A stretch of 44,633 bases of DNA from Pseudonocardia sp. (GTDB lineage: Bacteria; Actinomycetota; Actinomycetes; Mycobacteriales; Pseudonocardiaceae), in the NCBI RefSeq assembly GCF_025965585.1, contig NZ_JAOPWR010000236.1, positions 1 through 44,633 on the forward strand. Reading direction: 5' to 3'. Shown in pieces: positions 8,123-15,321 of the stretch (position 1 is the first letter of the stretch; the number at the start of each line of letters is the position of its first letter). Made by a program: the position numbers and the translations under genes. The notes beneath the pieces are model-generated. The model was not told where the DNA came from and did not search any database. It was given only the letters and a program-made list of their open reading frames with translations.

Positions 8123-9427
8123 CTAGACGATCCTCTCAGCGGTCGCGACGGTCGCGCCACGATCGGCGGCCGCCGGGTCGAAGTAGCGCAGGTCGCGCTT
8201 GTGGATGACGCCGTCCTTGAGCACCATCACGATGTTGTCGCGGTCCTGCAGGATGCGAATGTCGTCGAGCGGGTCGCCGTCGACGAGGAGGACGTCGGCG
8301 AGCCAGCCCTCCTTGATCATCCCGAGGTTGTCGATACCCATGCACTCGCCGCCCCACTTGGTGGCCGACATGAGCGTGTAGGTGGGGGAGAAGCCGAGCA
8401 GCTCGACGAAGTGTTCGAGGTCGCGGGCGTTGTTGCCGATCGGGTTCCAGGCGAACCCGTAGTCGCCGCCCGGCATGATGCGCAGCCCGCGCTTCTGCAG
8501 CTCCGCGTACACGCCGGGGCACGTATCGAGCATCTTCTTGTAGCCGATGACCTCGTTCACCTCGGGGGTCAGGCCCCACGGGCTGCCCTCGTGGACCGAG
8601 GCGTAGATCATGCCGATCGCCGGCGCGAGGAAGATCGAGTCCTTCTTCTCCTCCAGCAGATCGAACGTCTCACCTTCGATGTAGTCGCAGTGGTAGATGT
8701 TGCGGAACCCGTACTTGAGGGCCAGCTTGACCGAGCTGTCCGACCGGGCATGGGCCGCCATCCACAACCCACGCAGCTGCGCCTCCTGCGCGGCGGCGGC
8801 GACCTCCTGCTCGGTGTATGCGGTCTGCTCACCGTTGCCAGGGCGGACGAACCCGTCGCCGGACAGGTTCAGCTTGATCACGTCGACGCCCTCGCGCCAG
8901 GCCGTACGGATGATCTTCCGCAATTCCAGCTCGCCGTCGGCGATGAGGGAGAACGTGGTGCGGTTCTGGTGGTAGAGCCGGGCGTCGCCGAGCCCCCCGG
9001 TGCAGGTGATCTCCGGCGACGCGGCGCGGATGCGGGGGCCGGGGAACTGACCGGAGTCGATCGCGTTGCGCACGACCACGTCGGTGCGCATCCGGGCGGA
9101 GGCGGCCGAGTACAGCGAGGTGAAGCCGGACATCAGCATCAGCTCGGCGGCCTTGATCGTGTTGAGGACGTTCTCCTCGGGGGGGATGTCGCCCTGCTGC
9201 TCGAGCGTGGTCACGTTGCCGTAGCTCAGGTGCGAGTGCGCCTCGACCAGACCGGGCATCAGGAACGCGCCCTTGCCGTCGATCCGCTCGGCGTCGGGGG
9301 CCTCGATGGCGCCGACGGTGTGTTCGACCCGGGTGATGAGGTTGTCCTCGACGAGCACCTCGCCCGGCAGCGCCGGGCCGTCGGAGCCGTCGAAGACCTT
9401 GACGTTCGTGAACAACAATCGTGCCAC
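8123..9427 (-). CDS. Amidohydrolase family metal-dependent hydrolase
   Basis: This 434-residue protein is an imidazolonepropionase/prolidase-like amidohydrolase. It has the strand-1 metal motif HSH (64-66 in LVEAHSHLSYG), a probable bridging lysine in GVDVIKLNLSG, His residues in MAAHARS and IYHCDYIEG, and an Asp in MPGGDYGFAW. The C-terminal LADVLLVDGDPLDDI is the usual return to the small beta domain. Cytosolic; it hydrolyses a C-N or related bond. It is the second gene of the operon after the DUF1636 gene. Confidence 0.93.
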   Translation of the reverse strand: MARLLFTNVKVFDGSDGPALPGEVLVEDNLITRVEHTVGAIEAPDAERIDGKGAFLMPGLVEAHSHLSYGNVTTLEQQGDIPPEENVLNTIKAAELMLMSGFTSLYSAASARMRTDVVVRNAIDSGQFPGPRIRAASPEITCTGGLGDARLYHQNRTTFSLIADGELELRKIIRTAWREGVDVIKLNLSGDGFVRPGNGEQTAYTEQEVAAAAQEAQLRGLWMAAHARSDSSVKLALKYGFRNIYHCDYIEGETFDLLEEKKDSIFLAPAIGMIYASVHEGSPWGLTPEVNEVIGYKKMLDTCPGVYAELQKRGLRIMPGGDYGFAWNPIGNNARDLEHFVELLGFSPTYTLMSATKWGGECMGIDNLGMIKEGWLADVLLVDGDPLDDIRILQDRDNIVMVLKDGVIHKRDLRYFDPAAADRGATVATAERIV

Positions 9428-9466
9428 GATGCACTCTCCTTGTTCTGTGGGCTTCCTGATGTGCGC

Positions 9467-9829
9467 TTACGGTCGTGCTGAGCTACGTGGGCCGCGCTTG
9501 GGGGCGACCCCCGAGATCGCTGGTCGAAGATCGGCCGGCACGTCCCACTCGCCGGGATCGCCGGTCGGGGACGCGTCGTAGGCGGCGCATGCCGTCCGCA
9601 GGTCGGCGACCCGTTCGGCGGCGAGCCCGGAGAACCGGACGCGCGACTTGCCGATGCCGTCCAGCGCGACATTGCCCGGCAGGTCGCAGGCGCCCAGGCA
9701 GTTCACGTACAGCGCCTTGGTGGGTGCCTCGTCGTCGACGGCCGGCGCGCGGGTGACGGCGCGGACCGCGTCTCCGAACGACCCGGTGTCGCGGTGATCG
9801 CGGGGGCACGTCCTGCAGACCAGAAGCAT
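9467..9829 (-). CDS. DUF1636 ferredoxin-like metal-binding protein
   Basis: This 120-residue protein fits DUF1636, a thioredoxin-fold [2Fe-2S]-ferredoxin-like group. Four cysteines are placed as C5xxC8 (LVCRTCP) and C44xxxC48 (NCLGACD), suited to an iron-sulfur or other metal site. The C-terminal part has the DUF1636-like AYDASPTGDPG and PADLR pattern. ATG 9829 is preceded by AAGGAGGAG. It leads a catabolic operon, so it may carry electrons to an oxygenase, although none is encoded in this operon; the partner is unknown. Confidence 0.75.
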   Translation of the reverse strand: MLLVCRTCPRDHRDTGSFGDAVRAVTRAPAVDDEAPTKALYVNCLGACDLPGNVALDGIGKSRVRFSGLAAERVADLRTACAAYDASPTGDPGEWDVPADLRPAISGVAPKRGPRSSARP

Positions 9830-9927
9830 GCAGCTCCTCCTTGAGCTTCACTGACGACGACTCCGGCCACGGCCGCACTCGATCGATAGTTCAGAAGGTA
9901 TGTGGCGGCCGACACGGCGGCAAGCAT

Positions 9928-9937
9928 TTATCGATAA
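9928..9937. promoter_or_regulatory. TTATCGATAA palindrome, candidate GntR operator
   Basis: A perfect 10-bp palindrome is followed at once by a second ATCGAT (9937-9942), between the divergent DUF1636 operon and the GntR gene. The position suits autoregulation and control of the minus-strand operon. Assignment to the GntR protein is inferred. Confidence 0.4.
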
Positions 9938-9971
9938 TCGATGGTAAGTGATCTTGGGCTACCCTCGAGCC

Positions 9972-10664
9972 GTGAGCAGTGCAGACGAGACCCCGGGCGT
10001 GGGGCGGGAGACGCTCGCCAACCGCATCCGGGACGCCCTCGTCAGGCGCATCACCTCGGGTGGGATCGAGCCGGGCACCCGGCTCGTCGAGACCGCGATC
10101 GCCGCCGACTACGGCACCAGCCAGGCCCCGGTGCGGGAGGCGCTGCGCGCGCTCGAGGCCATGCGGATGGTCGAGGTCCGGCCCCGCCGTGGAACCTTCG
10201 TTCGCCCTTTCATCCAGCAGACCCTGCGCGAGAGCTACGTAGTGCGCGCAGCTCTCGAGGAGACGGCGACACGCTTGGCGATACTCAGCGGGTCGCTGCC
10301 GCTCGATGCGCTACACGCCGACATCGACGCCATGCGCGCCGCGGCGGAGTCCGACGACGCCGACGCCTCCTCGGCGGCGAGTGTCGCCTTCCACCGGCAC
10401 ATCGTGGAGGCGGCGCACAACGGGCTGCTGCTGCACTCGTGGGAAGCGCTCCAGATCGGCATCCGCACGTCGGCGACCATCGTGGCCGCGGATCTCGACC
10501 TCGGCGTCATCGCCGACGAGCACCAGGAGCTGCTGGTCGTGCTCGAACGCGGCGATCTCGAGGAAGCGTGCGAACACGCCCGCGACCATCAGTGGCACTA
10601 CGCCGACCTCCCGCACGACGCGCGAGGACGGGCGAAGGACTCCCCGGCGGGGCGAGTCGGATGA
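9972..10664 (+). CDS. GntR-family regulator, FCD subfamily
   Basis: This 230-residue protein has an N-terminal winged helix (about 12-75, with [20 protein letters not shown] and [13 protein letters not shown]) and a C-terminal all-helical FCD ligand domain (about 85-220). The FCD metal-binding pattern is suggested by [11 protein letters not shown] and the later [14 protein letters not shown] 9972 is preferred; an in-frame GTG at 9948 would add eight residues and overlap the palindrome. It is divergent from the amidohydrolase/FAH operon and is probably its regulator. Its stop overlaps the start of a decayed amidohydrolase gene. Confidence 0.9.
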   Translation: MSSADETPGVGRETLANRIRDALVRRITSGGIEPGTRLVETAIAADYGTSQAPVREALRALEAMRMVEVRPRRGTFVRPFIQQTLRESYVVRAALEETATRLAILSGSLPLDALHADIDAMRAAAESDDADASSAASVAFHRHIVEAAHNGLLLHSWEALQIGIRTSATIVAADLDLGVIADEHQELLVVLERGDLEEACEHARDHQWHYADLPHDARGRAKDSPAGRVG

Positions 10665-10960
10665 CGATACGAGACCCCCTGGTCGACGGCACGCGCACTT
10701 CCTCACCCGCGGGTACGTGGTGGCGGCGACCGCAGCCGGGCACCACAGCCCCGACGGGCTGCCCGCCTGGCCCAGGTGATCGATCGACGAGAAACTCGAC
10801 CTCATGGACCGCACGGGCATCGAGGTCGCCATGCTGTCGATCTCCGGTCCCGGCACGCATTTCGGCGACGATGCCGCTGCCCGGGCCCTCGCTCGGCACG
10901 TCAACGACGACGACGCCGCACTCGTCGACCGACATCCGGGACGGTTCGGTCAGGAGGTGG
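10661..10960 (+). pseudogene. Decayed amidohydrolase_2 (ACMSD-like) gene, 5' part
   Basis: ATG 10661 overlaps the GntR stop (ATGA). After [10 protein letters not shown], a single-base loss near 10689 destroys the expected DVHAHF metal motif. In the shifted frame the reading is [18 protein letters not shown], then a TGA at 10777-10779 sits where a Trp is expected. The frame resumes as [20 protein letters not shown] and ends near HPGRFG. At least two lesions and loss of the 3' two-thirds make it a pseudogene. It was once translationally coupled to the GntR gene. Confidence 0.72.
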
Positions 10961-11036
10961 TCGAGCAGGCCCGCGTGCACCGGCTGCATCCGCGGGCCGA
11001 CGACCACGCCCGCGACCGGCCGACGGGCGTCGCGCG

Positions 11037-11163
11037 ATGAGCCTGCAGATTCTCGCCGCAGTCGCTCTCGTCGTCGCGGTGGCGGCGTTCGTGCAGGGCA
11101 CCACCCGGGCTGGGGCTCGCCCTGATCACCGCGCCGGTCATCGGCATCGTCGACCCCGGCGCG
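11037..11163 (+). pseudogene. TauE/SafE-type permease, 5' fragment with frameshift
   Basis: ATG 11037 opens [20 protein letters not shown], the first membrane helix of a TauE/SafE family protein. An extra C in the CCCGGG near 11108 shifts the frame; the continuation in the next frame reads [16 protein letters not shown]. Similarity stops at about 11163, where it meets the ligD fragment on the other strand. The start overlaps the stop of the preceding reading frame (ATGA), so it was probably the third gene of the GntR operon. TauE/SafE proteins export or import sulfite or organosulfur acids. Confidence 0.62.
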
Positions 11164-11382
11164 AACGGCGGTGTGGCGGGCCTTCGGGTCCAGCGTCGGC
11201 CCCCGCGGTACGGCCCAGCTAACGAGCACGCCGTCGAGCTCGAGGCGGAAGTCGTAGTGCAAGCGCCGGGAGCGATGGCGCTGCACGACGAACCGATGCC
11301 CGCCCCGCTGAGCCGGAACACCGGCGGGCGGCTCGGGGGTCCGGGCGAAGTCGCGCTTGCGGCGGTAGGTCTCGAGGGCCAT
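11163..11382 (-). pseudogene. ligD: ligD 5' fragment (3'-phosphoesterase domain)
   Basis: The minus-strand start [12 protein letters not shown] followed by [20 protein letters not shown] and [12 protein letters not shown] is the N-terminus of the LigD 3'-phosphoesterase domain used in bacterial non-homologous end joining. Similarity ends at about 11170 after some 70 residues, and the remaining domain, ligase and polymerase parts are missing. ATG 11388 (MGM) is an alternative start. It is broken at the same point as the TauE fragment, so both genes lost their 3' ends at one junction. Confidence 0.75.
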
Positions 11383-11471
11383 GCCCATCGAGTACCCGCT
11401 CCGACAGGTTTCCCATGTGCCGCAGCGGGCACCCTCCGGGGAAGGATCAATCGACGACGGGAGAGACTGTC

Positions 11472-11657
11472 ATGACCGACAGCGACCCGGTTCCGGACGG
11501 CACCCGCACCGACCGGACCAGCCCCAACCCTGCTGGGATCCCTCAACCGGACCCGCCCGTCGGCGGGCCGAACAATGATCCCGACGCCCCGGACCCAGCC
11601 GATCTGGCTCCCGGCTTCGGTGGGACATCGGAGACCCGGCCCGAGAGCGAGGCCTGA
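11472..11657 (+). CDS. Small Pro/Asp-rich hypothetical protein (61 aa)
   Basis: ATG 11472 has a GGGAGAG ribosome-site candidate at 11459-11465 and encodes 61 residues starting MTDSDPVPDGTRTDRTSPNP. It is rich in Pro, Asp, Gly and Thr and almost certainly disordered, with no membrane segment. Similar short acidic proteins are common in actinomycetes without a known role. It is divergent from the ligD fragment. The start signal supports it, but its lack of structure limits confidence. Confidence 0.45.
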   Translation: MTDSDPVPDGTRTDRTSPNPAGIPQPDPPVGGPNNDPDAPDPADLAPGFGGTSETRPESEA

Positions 11658-11996
11658 CCGGGCCGGGCCGGGGCGGCAATGCTCGTGACCGCGAGCGCCT
11701 GCCGCCATGCCGTCTCGGCCGCGCACATCGCCTGCGTCACCCCGCACGGCGTACGGCAATCCTCGGCAGAGGTGCATCGGCCCATGCTGACGGATCTCGG
11801 TGCACCGGAACGCCGGCTCCGGGCCTCCAGTGCCAGCACCACGACGAGCAGGGTGATCTCTCGGCCGTCCGGGTCAGCACATGGCCGCCGTCCCGGCCCT
11901 CGACCGCGCTGACCAGGCTGGCCCTGCCCAGGCACTGGAGGTGCTCGGCGAGATGGGTCCGGACACTCCGGGCTGAGGGCGAGGCCGGAACAGCGA
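11658..11996. other. Region without a supportable gene
   Basis: Frames on both strands are short, Arg/Ser/Pro rich and lack recognisable motifs or start signals. It is probably degraded sequence within the 10.7-12.6 kb graveyard. Confidence 0.4.
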
Positions 11997-12161
11997 TCAG
12001 AGGCGGTAGCCGTGGTGGCGGTACAGGCTGACGTGGTCATGGCCGTCGTTCGGGTCAAGGCTCCCGCCGAAGTCGACCCGTACCTGATTGGAGCCGAGCT
12101 GACCCGCGCGATTTTCAACCAGACGCTCCGGGATATGACCGCGGAGGTGACGCGCCCACAT
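11997..12161 (-). CDS. Small hypothetical ORF (54 aa)
   Basis: ATG 12161 to TGA 11997-11999 encodes 54 residues ending DHVSLYRHHGYRL. Its amino-acid mix looks more protein-like than the surrounding frames, with alternating hydrophobic and polar residues and a His/Tyr-rich tail. It may be a small protein or the tail of a lost gene. The family is not recognised and no strong ribosome site is seen. Confidence 0.25.
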   Translation of the reverse strand: MWARHLRGHIPERLVENRAGQLGSNQVRVDFGGSLDPNDGHDHVSLYRHHGYRL

Positions 12162-12571
12162 TGACACCACGGGGTTCTTACCGTTCGGCGGTCCGAGCCG
12201 TCCAAGATCGCCGGCCTGGCGTCGTTACCGGCGGATCGCGTCCGAGGCGCGACCGGTCTCCTTGTACAGCAACCCTTCGGCCAAGCCTCGGGAGATTTCC
12301 TCACGATCAGCCAACATCAACATCACACGCACCGCAGGGATCCTGTTCCACCGAACTCACAAGATCAAAGGCTTCGACCGGCTGAGCCCACGGTGCACCC
12401 GCCGAAGCGGATCGCGACAACGGTGACGTCGACGTTTCTCCTCATTGAGACAGAATTTCGATCCGCCTGTTCCGCACGTGCTCGGCACAGCCAGTCGAAC
12501 GACGGTGGGAAGACGCAGGTAGCTGATGCTGCTCGCTGCGGCGCGGTCGGGCCGCAGCGAGATCGGACGGA
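12162..12571. other. 410-bp region without a recognisable gene
   Basis: No frame longer than about 70 codons has plausible composition, and GC content drops locally around 12300-12470. It may be a decayed gene or a junction scar. No repeats or clear promoter elements were found. Confidence 0.4.
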
Positions 12572-13561
12572 CTACTTGATGGCCTGCGGGTTGATGGGTG
12601 ACCCCACGGCCTTGCTGATGGTCAGCGGCGGGGCGACGAACATGAACTCGTACACGCCATCACCTGCACAGTCCTCGGCGAGGGCTTCGAGATCGAACAT
12701 CTCCCCGATGGTGATTCCGGCGTTAGCGAGCATGATCGCGTGGAGCGGCTGCCACATCTCCGGCAGGCTCTCATTCGGTTGCACCTCAAATCCCCAGGTG
12801 TCCGTTGCGACCGCGGCGACGTCGCGAGGGCAGAAGAAGTGTGCTGCGCTCACTCCGAGTCCGGGAGCGTGCCCTCCGGCGTACTCATCGCCCCAGCTCC
12901 CCCTGTCGCGCACGAAGGAGAGCCGCCCGGTGCGGACCAGGACGACGTCGCCCTCCCCGACGTCGACACCCTGGCTGTCAGCACATCCCGCGAGGTCCTC
13001 GTCGGAGATGGGTTCGCTGAGGTCGAGCCAGGGCTTGCCCTTGTACCGAGCGACGTCGAGCAGGACGCCGCGGGTGACGATCTTGTCCTTCATGCCGGTG
13101 ATCGAGCACTTCTCCGCGCCTGCACTGGTGACCGAGCCCAGGCCGTGACCGTTGTACATGTGCTCGTCCATGAACACGTGTGCCAGGGCGTCCCACTGGG
13201 TGGCGCACTGCAGCACCATGTACACCGCGTCGTCGGTGTAGCCGAGGGGCGCCATGGCGGACTGCGCTCCGGAGGCGATGTCGCCGCCGTCCTGGAGCAT
13301 GAGGTGCACGGGGTTGGTCCGCCCGAGCGCACCGGTCATCGGGCCGTCGGCGTCCAGCGGCAGGGAGAGCGAGAAGACGGCCCCCCGGCGCACCAGCTGC
13401 GCGGCGGCGGTCACCTTCTCCGGGGTGACGAGATTGAAGGTTCCGATCTCGTCGTCCGCGCCCCACCTGCCCCAGTTCCGGTAGCGGGTGCACAATTCCC
13501 GAATGTCGTCCAGGGAGTACATCGGTTGCGCGCTCCCCTTGGTTCCTGCGGCCTGCGTCAT
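12572..13561 (-). CDS. Cyclase-family (PF04199-type) metal hydrolase
   Basis: This 329-residue protein belongs to the cyclase/kynurenine-formamidase-like family. The N-terminal ADDEIGTFNLVTPEKV and central metal region LQCATQWDALAHVF are typical. The usual HxGTHxDxPxH site reads here with Gln at the first and second His positions, while Asp and the last His remain, so metal binding may differ from the formamidases. It is last in the carboxylase/CoA-synthetase operon, 75 bp after the synthetase. It probably hydrolyses an amide, lactone or cyclic intermediate. Confidence 0.88.
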   Translation of the reverse strand: MTQAAGTKGSAQPMYSLDDIRELCTRYRNWGRWGADDEIGTFNLVTPEKVTAAAQLVRRGAVFSLSLPLDADGPMTGALGRTNPVHLMLQDGGDIASGAQSAMAPLGYTDDAVYMVLQCATQWDALAHVFMDEHMYNGHGLGSVTSAGAEKCSITGMKDKIVTRGVLLDVARYKGKPWLDLSEPISDEDLAGCADSQGVDVGEGDVVLVRTGRLSFVRDRGSWGDEYAGGHAPGLGVSAAHFFCPRDVAAVATDTWGFEVQPNESLPEMWQPLHAIMLANAGITIGEMFDLEALAEDCAGDGVYEFMFVAPPLTISKAVGSPINPQAIK

Positions 13562-13636
13562 TGCTCCTCCACAAATTGCTCGTGCGACAGCGTTCCCACC
13601 GGGGCCGCCGGTAGCGACCCCGTCCCCGCGACTCGA

Positions 13637-15301
13637 TCAGTGATGGATCTCGGTCGGGCTCTTGACCTCTTGCTCGAGGACGTTCTTCTTGATCTTCCCC
13701 GAGGGCGTCATCGGGAAGGCGTCGATGATCTTCACTACGGGTACCTTGTACGTCGACATCTGCGTACGAGCCCAGCTCTGGATGTCCTCGGGACCGGTTG
13801 ATGAGCCGGGCTCGACCGTGACAAAGGCCAGTGGTCGTTGGCCTGCCTCCGGGTCTTCCACCGGCACGACCGCCACAGCGGTGATGTCCGCGTGCCGGGC
13901 GAGGATGAGCTCGACCTCGGCCGGGAAGACGCTCATCCCCTTGACCTTGATCATTTCCTTGGCCCGGCCCAGGTAGTGCAGAAATCCGGACTCGTCGAGC
14001 CTGCCGTAGTCACCGGTGTGCAGCCAGCCGTCGATGAGCTGCTCGGACGTGGCCTGCGCGTTGCGCCAGTAGCCGGTCATCACCGATGGGCTGCGCACCA
14101 CGATCTCCCCGACCTCACCGATCGGCACCGGCTTCCCGTTCTCGAAGGAGACGACCGCGATGTCCGTCCCGGGAACGGGGATCCCGCAGAAGGTCGGCTC
14201 CGCGAGCAGGTCTTCATCACCGTCGGCGAGCCCGTAGGGCAGCGCATCCATGGTGTGTGTCTCGGTCATCCCGTAGGCGCACTCGCGCAGCACGCCGCCA
14301 CCGACAGCCTTCGCCCAGCGGTGGCGCAGCTGCGGAGTCAGCTTGCCGACGAACGACACAACCTGTGGGTCACGCAGCGAGGTGAGGTCGTATCGGTGCA
14401 GGTCGAGGTGGTCGAGCAACTCCAGGTAGTTCTCGGCGGTGCCGACCATCGTGGTGGCCCGGTAGCGGTCGATGGCAGCGAGGACCGCGGTCGCGTTCCA
14501 GCGCGCCATGAGGACGACGGTCCCGCCGAGGACGAACGGGAACAGGATGCCCAGATCCTCACCGCCGATCCAGAAGATTGGCAGGAAGCACACCGTCACG
14601 TAGGTGTCGCCAGAATGCATTCCCGACGCGCCTGTGCCGGTAGCGGCGGTGTAGAGCATGTGCCGCTGGGTGTGCATGCAGCCCTTGGGCAGACCAGTCG
14701 TGCCGCCGGTGTAGTTGAGCGCAGCGAGCGCGTCCAGGTCGATCTGGCAGTCGTCCTGCGGCTCATGGGCGATGACGGTCTCCCAGTGCGTGACCGGCAG
14801 GCCGACCGCCGGCTCGGCACCTCCCACCAGGATCACGTGCTCGACGGCGATGTCGTTCCACGCCGCCGCGACGACGTCCTGCCAGGCCGCCGCGGTGACG
14901 ATCACTCGAGCCCCGCTGTCCTGGATCTCGTGGGTGAGCTCGCCCGGGCGAAACATGGGGTTGATCGGGACGTGCACCGCGCCGAGCCGCAGGACCGCAA
15001 GGAACGCGATCACGAACTCCGGTCCGTTCCCGAGATGGACGCCGACCCGATCGCCGACCCGCACCCCCGCGTCGTGCAACCAGCCCGCGACGCGTCGGTG
15101 TGCGTCGTCGAGGTCGAGGTAGCTCAGCTCCCGCTCCTCATGGCAGATCGCGACCCGGTCCGGGACCGTCGCCGCCCAGTGCGAGACGTGCTCCGGAATG
15201 GTGATCTCACCCACCGGATAGGTCACTGTCCTAGGGGTGTCCGTTGGCCGGCGGGTCTCCTGGCGTGCCCGCAGGTCCGCCAGGTGGTCGGTTATGTCCA
15301 C
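13637..15301 (-). CDS. AMP-dependent acyl-CoA synthetase
   Basis: This 554-residue class I adenylate-forming enzyme activates a carboxylic acid to its CoA thioester through an acyl-AMP. The phosphate-binding loop is YTGGTTGLPKG, A5 reads AYGMTETHT, A7 is LHTGDYGRLDESGFLHYLGR, and the A10 lysine is in TPSGKIKKN. The adenylation core spans about 40-440 and the mobile lid 445-554. GTG 15301 with AGAGGAG just upstream is preferred to longer starts that run into the carboxylase gene. Only 20 bp separates it from the carboxylase, so the two probably act in sequence. Confidence 0.92.
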   Translation of the reverse strand: MDITDHLADLRARQETRRPTDTPRTVTYPVGEITIPEHVSHWAATVPDRVAICHEERELSYLDLDDAHRRVAGWLHDAGVRVGDRVGVHLGNGPEFVIAFLAVLRLGAVHVPINPMFRPGELTHEIQDSGARVIVTAAAWQDVVAAAWNDIAVEHVILVGGAEPAVGLPVTHWETVIAHEPQDDCQIDLDALAALNYTGGTTGLPKGCMHTQRHMLYTAATGTGASGMHSGDTYVTVCFLPIFWIGGEDLGILFPFVLGGTVVLMARWNATAVLAAIDRYRATTMVGTAENYLELLDHLDLHRYDLTSLRDPQVVSFVGKLTPQLRHRWAKAVGGGVLRECAYGMTETHTMDALPYGLADGDEDLLAEPTFCGIPVPGTDIAVVSFENGKPVPIGEVGEIVVRSPSVMTGYWRNAQATSEQLIDGWLHTGDYGRLDESGFLHYLGRAKEMIKVKGMSVFPAEVELILARHADITAVAVVPVEDPEAGQRPLAFVTVEPGSSTGPEDIQSWARTQMSTYKVPVVKIIDAFPMTPSGKIKKNVLEQEVKSPTEIHH

Positions 15302-15321
15302 GTGCGCTCCTCTCACCCTCG

